A DNA stretch of 6,220 nt from positions 1 through 6,220 of the forward strand of contig JACMQD010000466.1 in the NCBI GenBank assembly GCA_014377155.1, given 5' to 3'. Every line of letters starts with the position of its first letter. Position 1 is the stretch's first letter. Shown piece after piece: positions 1 to 6,010 of this stretch. The stretch is from Herminiimonas sp. Lineage in GTDB: Bacteria; Pseudomonadota; Gammaproteobacteria; Burkholderiales; Burkholderiaceae. The notes beneath the pieces are model-generated. The model ran no database searches. It saw only the letters and a program-made list of their open reading frames with translations, and had not been told where the DNA came from. The translations under genes were made by a program, and so were the position numbers.

Positions 1-852
1 CAACAACACAAACGCGAACATGCGATGGACCCAGTGAATCGCCGTAAGCGCCGGGAAAGGCAGATAGTCGCCAGCGGCGGTCATGCCCAGCGGGCGCCAC
101 AACGTGAAGCCGTTAACAAAATCCATGGTCGGCACCAGCACACCATCGCACAACGGGTAATCGGTGCATGCCAGCGTTGCATAATTCGTGCTGACCCAGC
201 CACCCAAAGCAATCTGCATCATCAACACGCCAATCGCAAGTGCGCCTGGCAACCGCAGCGCGGCGGACGTCGCCGCAACCGGCATGTGCTCGGTTTGGCG
301 CGCGGCAAGCCACCCCAGCAGACCCAGCAGACTCATCCCCAGAAGCAAGTGGATGGTGACGATGACCGGTTGCAGTTTCATGGTCACGGTCCACGCGCCG
401 AACGCGCCTTGCAAGCATATGAAACCCAGCAGAAAGGTCGGCAACCAAGGCGAAAACCGTGTTTGCGCATGCTTCGACTTGCGCCATTGCATCCAGGCGA
501 TCACCATCAGCGCCACCACGAGTACGCCGACCGCCATGGCTAAATAACGATGGATCATTTCAATCCAGGCCTTGACGACCGTAACCGGGCCGGTTGGCAT
601 CGCGGCTTGCGCGGCGCTGATGTCAGCATGGGCCTGCAGGGGATTGGCATGGCCATAGCATCCCGGCCAGTCCGGGCAGCCCAGGCCGGAATCGGTCAGC
701 CGCGTAAAGGCGCCGAACATGATCAGGTCGAAGGTCAGAAAGACCGTTACCCACGCAAGCTTACGGTATTTGTCGGCATCCTTGGATGCCCATACGATGG
801 CAAGCGGCAGCAACGCTGCAATCATGCCCAGAATCGCAAGTTGAAGCCACAT
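1..852 (-). CDS. ctaA: Heme A synthase, COX15/CtaA family (C-terminal part beyond window)
   Basis: Converts heme O to heme A by oxidising its C8 methyl group, supplying the cofactor for subunit I of the oxidase; an integral membrane enzyme. The first 284 codons are present and the frame is open to the left edge, so the gene is cut by the window. Visible family signatures are TRLTDSGLGCPDWPGCYG (residues 50-67), EMIHR (98-102, with Glu98 and His101), His168 in a TIHLLLG helix, and IHWVHR (272-277), which match the heme-ligand histidines and catalytic glutamate of the family. Two CX5C cysteine pairs (Cys59/Cys65 and Cys229/Cys235) lie in the periplasmic loops after helix 2 and in the second half, as in the Cys-containing CtaA class typified by Bacillus. 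Helices are visible at about 2-21, 33-50, 103-121, 138-156, 163-183 and 204-221. The ATG at 852 lies 7 bases after the preceding stop, with AGGA about 10 bases upstream, so it is probably co-transcribed with SURF1 and the SCO-like gene. Confidence 0.95.
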   Translation of the reverse strand, partial: MWLQLAILGMIAALLPLAIVWASKDADKYRKLAWVTVFLTFDLIMFGAFTRLTDSGLGCPDWPGCYGHANPLQAHADISAAQAAMPTGPVTVVKAWIEMIHRYLAMAVGVLVVALMVIAWMQWRKSKHAQTRFSPWLPTFLLGFICLQGAFGAWTVTMKLQPVIVTIHLLLGMSLLGLLGWLAARQTEHMPVAATSAALRLPGALAIGVLMMQIALGGWVSTNYATLACTDYPLCDGVLVPTMDFVNGFTLWRPLGMTAAGDYLPFPALTAIHWVHRMFAFVLL

Positions 853-859
853 CGTCAGG

Positions 860-1450
860 TCATCCTATGCTGGAAGCGCGCAACAATTTCGACAGGTCCT
901 TCTTGATCTTGTTGGGATCTGCATCCTTTGGAAAGCGCATCATCAGATTTCCCAGTGGATCGATCAAATAGATATGGTCAGCCGGCGCGGTCGCTGATTC
1001 TACCGGGAGCCATTTTCTCAGGGTTTCCGGTTTTACGCGCAGCATGTGCGTGCCATCGAACTGGCGGATGGTCATCGTCTCAAGCGGCCGATCATCGGTA
1101 ATGAGCCAGACCCGCTCGATACGCTCCATTTCCTTGCCTTGTGTCAGACGTAATTGGCGCATGTTGAACAGCTTGGTCTGGCAAGACGCGGCGCAGTCGG
1201 CGCCATCGACTTGCAGCATCAGCCATTTTCCCTTGTAGGCATTGAGCTCGGTCGATTTGCCGTCCAGCGTTACGCCGCCGAGCGCGGGAATCGGATGCAA
1301 CCGAGGATCGATCAACTGGCCGTAGTTGGTGCGGCCCTCTGGCTTGATCACGTAATAAGTCAGGTAGGAAAAAATCAGCGGCGATGCGCAGATGAGCACC
1401 ACCAGAAACAGCTTCCACCGTCCAGTGCCTTGTTGTTTACGATCGTTCAC
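860..1450 (-). CDS. SCO-like membrane-anchored thioredoxin-fold protein, probable copper/thiol assembly factor
   Basis: A 196-residue protein with one N-terminal membrane anchor (about residues 12-34) followed by a periplasmic domain. The domain carries CAASC (Cys86 and Cys90), the CxxxC spacing of SCO/SenC copper chaperones. Near the C-terminus ADHIYLIDPLGNLMMRF resembles the SCO segment around the copper-ligand histidine (VDH...YL..P.G), so His159 is the likely third ligand. Overall similarity to canonical SCO is low, and the loop after the histidine looks about three residues shorter. By family logic it would metallate or reduce the CuA site of subunit II; this is inference. The start is GTG at 1450: AGGA lies 7 bases upstream, and the next in-frame ATG is at codon 97, past the anchor and the CxxxC. 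Its first 14 bases overlap the SURF1 3' end, and ctaA follows 7 bases after its stop, so it sits inside an assembly operon. Database entries for such proteins are often just 'hypothetical transmembrane protein'. Confidence 0.88.
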   Translation of the reverse strand: MNDRKQQGTGRWKLFLVVLICASPLIFSYLTYYVIKPEGRTNYGQLIDPRLHPIPALGGVTLDGKSTELNAYKGKWLMLQVDGADCAASCQTKLFNMRQLRLTQGKEMERIERVWLITDDRPLETMTIRQFDGTHMLRVKPETLRKWLPVESATAPADHIYLIDPLGNLMMRFPKDADPNKIKKDLSKLLRASSIG

Positions 1451-2159
1451 GTCGAAATCCTGTCGCTACAAAAAATATGAAAGCGGTCGCTGCCAGCGCA
1501 TACCACTGGAAAGCATAGCCATAATGCTTGTCGACGCCACTCGAAGGTCGCGGCCAGTCGCGCATCAGGTTATCCTGCGTCGCGCTGGTTTGCTCGACAA
1601 TAAATGGCAGGAATGCCCGATTGCTGTTCGCTGACATATCCGCAATCGTGACGTTCTGCACGATTGCGCCGGGCCGCAATGGTGCCGCCTGTCCCAACTG
1701 CAAAACCCGGCCTGTGGTCAGGCGCGCCGTACCGCGGACGATGACCATGCCGGCCGGTGTGGGCAGCGCCGGTAATTTGGCGCGATCGCTGACATCACGC
1801 GCGACCCATCCGCGCTGCACCAGGATATGTGTGGCGGACCCCGCAATCTGCAAGGGCATCAACACATAAAAACCGGGGACACCGGCGTGCGGTCGGTTGT
1901 CGAGAAAAATCGGCCAGTCACGCACGAACTCGCCTGTAACCGACACCTGACGAAATTCCACGTCCGCGACATCGGCCAGCGTGGCCGCACTTGCATCGAG
2001 TTGCAGAATTGGTGCTGAAGCGCGCGCTGTCAATCTGGCTTCGATCGCCTGCTTCTCGGCTGCACGATGCATTTGCCACTGCCCGAGCGTGCAGCCGACG
2101 ACGACTGCGACCGCGGTAGCGATGAACGGAATGAGCCTGAATCGGAATCTGAATGGCAT
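1437..2159 (-). CDS. surf1: SURF1 family cytochrome oxidase assembly protein
   Basis: Assembly factor of the inner membrane that helps place heme A in subunit I; bacterial SURF1 proteins bind heme A. The 240 residues have the family architecture: a first transmembrane helix (about 10-28) ending in LGQWQ (25-29), a large periplasmic domain with FLDNRPHAGVPGFYVLMPL (85-103) and QRGWV (115-119), then DKHYGYAFQWYAL (210-222) leading into the second helix (about 216-234) and a basic tail (FRRERS). Length is normal for the family. The ATG at 2159 is the only sensible start, since the first helix begins soon after; the ribosome binding site is weak (AGGG about 12 bases upstream). It is first in a minus-strand unit with the SCO-like gene, which overlaps it by 14 bases, and ctaA. 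It is divided from ctaE by a plus-strand gene and a terminator, so it should have its own promoter. Confidence 0.96.
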   Translation of the reverse strand: MPFRFRFRLIPFIATAVAVVVGCTLGQWQMHRAAEKQAIEARLTARASAPILQLDASAATLADVADVEFRQVSVTGEFVRDWPIFLDNRPHAGVPGFYVLMPLQIAGSATHILVQRGWVARDVSDRAKLPALPTPAGMVIVRGTARLTTGRVLQLGQAAPLRPGAIVQNVTIADMSANSNRAFLPFIVEQTSATQDNLMRDWPRPSSGVDKHYGYAFQWYALAATAFIFFVATGFRRERS

Positions 2160-2234
2160 TACAATGAAACCCTATTCAATACAGTCTTTTTCAGCTGGCC
2201 TCTGAAGGCCTATCATTGCTGACTATCGCCCATT
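2160..2234. promoter_or_regulatory. Divergent intergenic region between SURF1 and the twin-transmembrane gene
   Basis: This 75-base gap is the only place where transcription of SURF1/SCO-like/ctaA (minus) and of the DUF2909 gene (plus) can start without reading through the neighbouring gene. For the plus strand there is a candidate sigma-70 pair: TTTTCA (2188-2193), 17 bases, TATCAT (2211-2216, 5 of 6 matches). For the minus strand only weak -10-like AT-rich sequence (about 2170-2183) is visible. A short inverted repeat GGCCT-CTGA-AGGCC (2197-2210) lies in the plus-strand spacer and could be an operator or chance. Promoter assignment is inference. Confidence 0.4.
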
Positions 2235-2435
2235 ATGAAAATTTTCGTCGCCATTGCTTTCGTCCTGATCCTTGCCAGCCTCGGTTCGGCCTTTTTCTTT
2301 CTCATGAAAGACAAGGGCAAGACCAACCGCACGGTGCAGGCGCTGGCGCTGCGCGTGGGATTGTCGATTGCGCTTTTTGCGATTTTGTTGACTGCCTACA
2401 AGCTGGGCTGGATACAGCCGACCGGGATTCGCTGA
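2235..2435 (+). CDS. Twin transmembrane protein, DUF2909 type
   Basis: A 66-residue membrane protein of two helices (about residues 2-24 and 39-58) joined by a short basic loop, MKDKGKTNRTVQALALR (24-40), then a short tail ending QPTGIR. Size, two-helix pattern and the Lys/Arg-rich loop match the small DUF2909 ('twin transmembrane protein') family that I recall lying beside cytochrome oxidase genes in betaproteobacteria; its molecular function is not known. It is the only gene here on the plus strand: divergent from SURF1 and convergent with ctaE, ending before the shared hairpin at 2473-2502. The ATG at 2235 is chosen because the first helix starts immediately after it. No good Shine-Dalgarno precedes it, and a candidate promoter at 2188-2216 would give a leader of only about a dozen bases. 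The neighbourhood suggests a link to oxidase assembly or stability, but that is guilt by association. Confidence 0.9.
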   Translation: MKIFVAIAFVLILASLGSAFFFLMKDKGKTNRTVQALALRVGLSIALFAILLTAYKLGWIQPTGIR

Positions 2436-2472
2436 TCAAACGGCGAAGTGGCCGTCGAACCTGATCGTCCGT

Positions 2473-2502
2473 AAAAAAGCCGCACCGAAGTGCGGCTTTT
2501 TT
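2473..2502. terminator. Bidirectional rho-independent terminator
   Basis: Perfect inverted repeat: six A, GCCGCAC, loop CGAA, GTGCGGC, six T. The seven-pair GC-rich stem is flanked by an A-run on one side and a T-run on the other, so each strand reads as hairpin plus U-tract. It lies between the convergent ends of the twin-transmembrane gene (stop at 2433-2435) and ctaE (stop at 2530-2532), and should terminate both transcripts. Confidence 0.93.
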
Positions 2503-2529
2503 GTGTGCCGACACTATCCGGTGCCGGTA

Positions 2530-3390
2530 TTACAACCAGTACACCACGACGTAGAGGCCCAGCCACACAACGTCCACGAAATGCCAATACCATGCCGCGC
2601 CTTCGAAACCGAAATGATGGTCCACAGTAAAGTGCCCTTTCAGCAATCGATACAGCACCACCGACAACATGATCGCGCCCAAGGTTACGTGAAATCCATG
2701 GAAACCGGTGAGCATGAAGAATGTCGAGCCATAGATGCCGGATGTCAGCTTCAGATTCAGTTCACTGTACGCATGCATGTATTCATAGACCTGAAAACCC
2801 ATGAAGACCGTGCCGAGCAGGATCGTTGCCGCCAGCCAGATGGCCGTTTTGGCGCGATGGCCGGCGCGCAGCGCATGATGCGAAATCGTCAGTGTCACGC
2901 CCGAAGTGAGAAGCAGTGCAGTGTTAATGGTCGGGATCGGAAACGGCCCCATCGTTGCGAACTTGTCGATGGTGCCTGCAGGTCCGGCGTTACCCCACTG
3001 CGCGCCAAAGTCGGGCCACAATATCTTGTGATCGAGATCACCCAGCCAAGGCATGGTGATAGTGCGTGCATAGAACAGCGCGCCGAAAAAACCTGCGAAG
3101 AACATCACTTCGGAAAAAATGAACCACGCCATGCTCCAGCGGAATGACACGTCGATACGGGCGTTGTATAGACCGGTCTCGGACTCTCTGGCGGCTTCGC
3201 CGAACCATTTGTACAGCACGGCCAGGAACGCCAGAATACCGGCGATATTGGCGTAAGGTCCCCAGCTGATGCCATTGACCCATGCAGACGCACCCGCCAT
3301 CGTCAGCAGCAGCGAGGCTCCTGACAGTATCGGCCAGGCCGATGGCCCCGGCACGAAGTAGTAAGGCGCATTAGCGTGTTGAGAACTCAT
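2530..3390 (-). CDS. ctaE: Cytochrome c oxidase subunit III
   Basis: Seven-helix subunit III of the aa3 oxidase, which stabilises the core and contributes to proton uptake; it contains no redox metal. The 286-residue protein shows RWSMAWFIFSEVMFF (84-98, with the conserved membrane Glu94), NTALLLTSG (156-164), HHAL (171-174), GFHGFHVTLG (229-238), and the C-terminal WYWHFVDVVWLGLYVVVYW (267-285). Length and helix pattern are normal for proteobacterial COX3. Start choice: the frame stays open to a TTG at 3408 and an ATG at 3396, but GGGAG (3397-3401) abuts the 3396 ATG and lies six bases before the ATG at 3390, and the protein then begins MSSQHANAPYYFVPGPS, as usual for the family. It is the last gene of the structural unit, 29 bases after DUF2970 and followed by the terminator at 2473-2502. 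Confidence 0.97.
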   Translation of the reverse strand: MSSQHANAPYYFVPGPSAWPILSGASLLLTMAGASAWVNGISWGPYANIAGILAFLAVLYKWFGEAARESETGLYNARIDVSFRWSMAWFIFSEVMFFAGFFGALFYARTITMPWLGDLDHKILWPDFGAQWGNAGPAGTIDKFATMGPFPIPTINTALLLTSGVTLTISHHALRAGHRAKTAIWLAATILLGTVFMGFQVYEYMHAYSELNLKLTSGIYGSTFFMLTGFHGFHVTLGAIMLSVVLYRLLKGHFTVDHHFGFEGAAWYWHFVDVVWLGLYVVVYWL

Positions 3391-3396
3391 TTCCAT

Positions 3397-3401
3397 CTCC
3401 C
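3397..3401 (-). promoter_or_regulatory. Ribosome binding site deciding the ctaE start
   Basis: GGGAG on the minus strand, six bases before the ATG at 3390 and with no spacing from the in-frame ATG at 3396. Spacing therefore favours the downstream ATG as the start of subunit III. Confidence 0.7.
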
Positions 3402-3419
3402 GATACAAATTTTAAATAG

Positions 3420-3635
3420 TTACTTCGCGACGACGACCTTGACGATGGTCACCAGTATCGCAATAAAAATCAACGCACCGATCACGCCGGCAATAATGAG
3501 ATGCACCGGATTAAGCTGCGCTGCATCTTGTTCGTAATCGCTTTTTTTTCTGACACCGAAAAAGGACCACAGCACTGCCTTGACCGTTGCACCGAAGGAG
3601 GCCTTGCGTTGCGTTACTTTTTTCAGATCATCCAT
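3420..3635 (-). CDS. DUF2970 family small membrane protein
   Basis: A 71-residue protein with a soluble, basic N-terminal half and one C-terminal transmembrane helix (about 45-69). The segment VKAVLWSFFGVRKKSDYEQD (18-37) followed by LNPVHLIIAGVIGALIF is the pattern of DUF2970, a family that I recall mainly from betaproteobacterial oxidase operons; its function is unknown. The ATG at 3635 has an AGG-type Shine-Dalgarno just upstream, and the gene starts 15 bases after the ctaG stop and ends 29 bases before the ctaE start, so it is part of the same transcript. A run of eight A (minus strand, 3542-3549) encodes Lys30-Lys31. The position between the CuB chaperone and subunit III suggests an assembly or stability role, by context only. 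Confidence 0.9.
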   Translation of the reverse strand: MDDLKKVTQRKASFGATVKAVLWSFFGVRKKSDYEQDAAQLNPVHLIIAGVIGALIFIAILVTIVKVVVAK

Positions 3636-3650
3636 CTACCTGCCCTGCTT

Positions 3651-4232
3651 TCAACTGGCTTTCTTGCCTTGTCCCGCAATCTCAAAGAACGTATACGACA
3701 GCGTGATTGTCTTGACATCCTTCGGCAGCGCCGGATCGATATAAAACACCACCGGCATTTGCTTGGCCTCGTTGGGTGCCAGAGTCTGCTGCTTGAAACA
3801 AAAGCATTCCATTTTCTTGAAATGCTGAGACGCCTGCTGTGGCGCGTAACTCGGGATCGCTTGTGCGTCGATACTGCGCGACTGCGTATTGACTACTTCG
3901 TACGTCACCTGAGTCATTTCACCCGGGTGCACCTGCATGCTGCTGACCGTCGGGCGAAAGCGCCACGGCCCCTGCGAATTGGCATCGAATTCGACCGTGA
4001 TCGTCCGCGTCTTGTCGACCTGCGTATTGCCGATGCCGTCGACCTTCATGTCCTTTTGCGTCAGGATATTCACACCCGTCAGTTCGCAGATCTGCTTGTA
4101 AAGCGGGACCAGACCATAACCGAAGCCGAACATCATGACCGTCACCACCAACAACTTACCCAACATGGTCGAATTCAGCTTGCGCGATTCGACGCCAGCC
4201 GGCGTATCGTGGGTGTCGGTATCCTTGTTCAT
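3651..4232 (-). CDS. ctaG: Cytochrome c oxidase assembly protein CtaG/Cox11 (CuB copper chaperone)
   Basis: Membrane-tethered copper chaperone that delivers Cu(I) to the CuB site of subunit I. In the 193-residue protein a single N-terminal helix (about 22-45) runs into VPLYKQICELTG (42-53) with the conserved Cys49, followed by a periplasmic beta-sandwich domain carrying the copper-binding CFCF (143-146) and the family segments FRPTVSSMQVHPGE (92-105) and VVFYIDP (161-167). All three functional cysteines (49, 143 and 145) are present and length is normal. Start choice: an in-frame ATG at 4241 would add three residues, but the ATG at 4232 overlaps the stop of the preceding small gene as ATGA, a translational-coupling arrangement, so I prefer it. 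It lies in the oxidase operon directly after the small assembly protein and 15 bases before the DUF2970 gene. Confidence 0.95.
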   Translation of the reverse strand: MNKDTDTHDTPAGVESRKLNSTMLGKLLVVTVMMFGFGYGLVPLYKQICELTGVNILTQKDMKVDGIGNTQVDKTRTITVEFDANSQGPWRFRPTVSSMQVHPGEMTQVTYEVVNTQSRSIDAQAIPSYAPQQASQHFKKMECFCFKQQTLAPNEAKQMPVVFYIDPALPKDVKTITLSYTFFEIAGQGKKAS

Positions 4233-4336
4233 CTGAACCATACCTGCTTGACGAACAAGCCGATGAAAAACACCAGCGCCGTTGATCCGAGGATCAGCGC
4301 AGTGCGAAGGTTGTTCGGTTTTTTTGGATTAGGCAT
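4229..4336 (-). CDS. Cytochrome oxidase small assembly protein (35 residues)
   Basis: A tiny single-helix protein beginning MPNPKKPNNLRTALILGS and ending VKQVWFR. A polar, basic N-terminus precedes one hydrophobic segment (about 12-28). It matches my recollection of the very short protein found between subunit I and CtaG in betaproteobacterial oxidase operons and annotated as a cytochrome oxidase small assembly protein. Its stop overlaps the ctaG ATG (ATGA), so translation of the two is probably coupled. The start is uncertain. The ATG at 4336 gives the family-like N-terminus but has no clear Shine-Dalgarno. In-frame ATGs at 4360 and 4372 would give 43 or 47 residues (the longest beginning MRSRMPARQSALMPNP), and a strong GGAGGGG sits at 4374-4380, close before the 4372 ATG. 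The gene is easily missed because of its size. Confidence 0.82.
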   Translation of the reverse strand: MPNPKKPNNLRTALILGSTALVFFIGLFVKQVWFR

Positions 4337-4373
4337 AAGCGCACTTTGTCGGGCGGGCATACGGCTTCGCATG

Positions 4374-4380
4374 CCCCTCC
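4374..4380 (-). promoter_or_regulatory. Strong Shine-Dalgarno upstream of the small assembly protein
   Basis: GGAGGGG on the minus strand, just after the ctaD stop (4390-4392). It is one base before an in-frame ATG at 4372 (GGAGG to ATG is three bases), 13 bases before the ATG at 4360 and 37 bases before the ATG at 4336. Its position favours an upstream start for the small gene, against the family-like start at 4336. Confidence 0.5.
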
Positions 4381-4389
4381 TGTAAAACC

Positions 4390-5991
4390 TTATTTTACCG
4401 TCGGCGGAATTTCAAACGTATGGAAGGGCGCCGGGCTCGGAACCGTCCATTCGAGTCCTTCAGCACCTTCCCATGGCTTGTCGGCTGCTTTTTCGCCGCC
4501 CCTGATCGCTGGCAGCACGACGAAGAACACGAAATACACCTGGCTCAGGCCAAAACCGAATGCGCCGATGGTTGCCAGCATGTTGAAATCCGTGAACTGC
4601 GCCGGATAGTCGGAATAACGCCGCGGCATACCTGCCAGACCAAGAAAATGCATCGGGAAGAACGTAACGTTGAACCATACCAGCGAATTCCAGAAGTGGA
4701 TCTTGCCGCGTGTTTCGTTGTACATGAAACCGGTCCACTTTGGACTCCAATAGTAGAAGCCCGCAAACATCGCGAACAGCGAACCCGCCACCAGCACGTA
4801 ATGGAAGTGCGCCACGACGTAGTAGGTGTCCTGCATCTGGATGTCGATGGGCGTCACCGCCAGGATCAGACCGGTGAAGCCGCCCATGGTGAAGACGAAG
4901 ATGAAACCGATCGCAAACAGCATCGGCGTCTCGAAAGTCATCGAACCCTTCCACATGGTCGCGATCCAGTTAAACACCTTGACGCCGGTCGGCACCGCGA
5001 TGAGCATCGTCGCATACATGAAGAACAGCTGGCCGGTGACAGGCATGCCGGTGGTGAACATGTGATGCGCCCAGACGATGAAGGACAGAATCGCGATCGA
5101 CGATGTCGCATAGACCATCGATGCATAGCCGAACAGCGACTTGCGAGCGAAGGCCGGAACGATGTGCGAAACGATACCGAACGCCGGCAAGATCATGATG
5201 TAGACCTCGGGATGTCCGAAGAACCAGAAAATATGCTGGTACATCACCGGATCACCGCCGCCGGCCGCATTGAAGAAGGACGTGCCAAAATGCCGATCGG
5301 TCAGGGTCATTGTAATGGCGCCCGCCAGAACTGGCATGACCGCGATCAGCAGGTAGGCAGTAATAAGCCAGGTCCAGCAAAACATCGGCATTTTCATCAG
5401 CGTCATGCCGGGCGCGCGCATGTTGAGGATCGTAGTGACGATATTGATCGAGCCCATGATCGACGATGCGCCCATGATGTGCATGGCGAAAATCGCCATG
5501 TCCATGCCGACGCCCATCTGCGTCGACAGTGGTGCATACAGCGTCCAGCCGGCAGCGGTGGCACCGCCCGGAACCCAGAACGATGCAGCCAGCAAGATAG
5601 CGGCAGGCGGCAACAGCCAGAACGAGAAGTTGTTCATGCGGGCGAACGCCATGTCGGAGGCACCGATCTGCAGCGGCACCATCCAGTTGGCGAAGCCGAC
5701 GAAGGCCGGCATGATCGCGCCGAACACCATGATCAGGCCATGCATGGTCGTCAACTGGTTGAAGAACTCCGGACGGAACAGTTGCAGGCCCGGCTGAAAC
5801 AATTCGGACCGGATCAGCAACGCCAGCACGCCGCCAAACATCAGCATGGTCAGCGAGAACCACAAATACAACGTACCGATGTCCTTGTGGTTGGTTGCGT
5901 ACAGCCAGCGGCGCCAGCCGTGCGGATGTCCGTGGTCATGGTCATGCGCGTCGTGAGAGTGACCGTGTGCGTGATCGACAGTAGTGCTCAT
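4390..5991 (-). CDS. ctaD: Cytochrome c oxidase subunit I (aa3 type, heme-copper family A)
   Basis: Catalytic subunit: reduces oxygen to water at the heme a3-CuB centre and pumps protons across the inner membrane. The 533 residues carry the full set of functional residues. His84 and His397 are the heme a ligands and His395 the heme a3 ligand ([10 protein letters not shown]). CuB is held by His260, His309 and His310, with Tyr264 for the His-Tyr crosslink. The D-channel is marked by Asn102, Asp113 and Asn120 and ends at Glu262 in GHPEVYI, which places it in the A1 group; the K-channel lysine is Lys338 in PTGVKVFNW. The Arg457-Arg458 pair (MPRRYSDYP) is the heme propionate contact. Twelve helices are expected. 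Unusual is the cytoplasmic N-terminus, with nine histidines in residues 7-24 before [25 protein letters not shown] (5998-6002) lies six bases before the ATG at 5991, and the coxB stop is 19 bases upstream, so the two are in one operon. Confidence 0.99.
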   Translation of the reverse strand: MSTTVDHAHGHSHDAHDHDHGHPHGWRRWLYATNHKDIGTLYLWFSLTMLMFGGVLALLIRSELFQPGLQLFRPEFFNQLTTMHGLIMVFGAIMPAFVGFANWMVPLQIGASDMAFARMNNFSFWLLPPAAILLAASFWVPGGATAAGWTLYAPLSTQMGVGMDMAIFAMHIMGASSIMGSINIVTTILNMRAPGMTLMKMPMFCWTWLITAYLLIAVMPVLAGAITMTLTDRHFGTSFFNAAGGGDPVMYQHIFWFFGHPEVYIMILPAFGIVSHIVPAFARKSLFGYASMVYATSSIAILSFIVWAHHMFTTGMPVTGQLFFMYATMLIAVPTGVKVFNWIATMWKGSMTFETPMLFAIGFIFVFTMGGFTGLILAVTPIDIQMQDTYYVVAHFHYVLVAGSLFAMFAGFYYWSPKWTGFMYNETRGKIHFWNSLVWFNVTFFPMHFLGLAGMPRRYSDYPAQFTDFNMLATIGAFGFGLSQVYFVFFVVLPAIRGGEKAADKPWEGAEGLEWTVPSPAPFHTFEIPPTVK

Positions 5992-6010
5992 CTCAATCTC
6001 CTAATTTCAA

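Noticed and set aside
113..487. A 124-codon minus-strand frame in the ctaA region.
   Set aside because: It is out of frame with the clear heme A synthase reading, which is open from 852 to the left edge with the expected histidine and cysteine motifs.
2503..3147. A 214-codon open frame on the plus strand opposite ctaE.
   Set aside because: Antisense shadow of subunit III. It begins at the terminator and has no membrane or domain signature.
3391..3408. Longer ctaE start at TTG 3408 or ATG 3396.
   Set aside because: The Shine-Dalgarno GGGAG at 3397-3401 lies within the extended reading and is correctly spaced only for the ATG at 3390.
3501..4385. A 294-codon open frame on the plus strand across DUF2970, ctaG and the small assembly gene.
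   Set aside because: It covers three recognised minus-strand genes and their junctions, and its translation resembles no family I know.
5252..5863. A 203-codon minus-strand frame inside ctaD.
   Set aside because: Alternative frame of subunit I, Arg- and His-rich, with no start signal and no recognisable motif.
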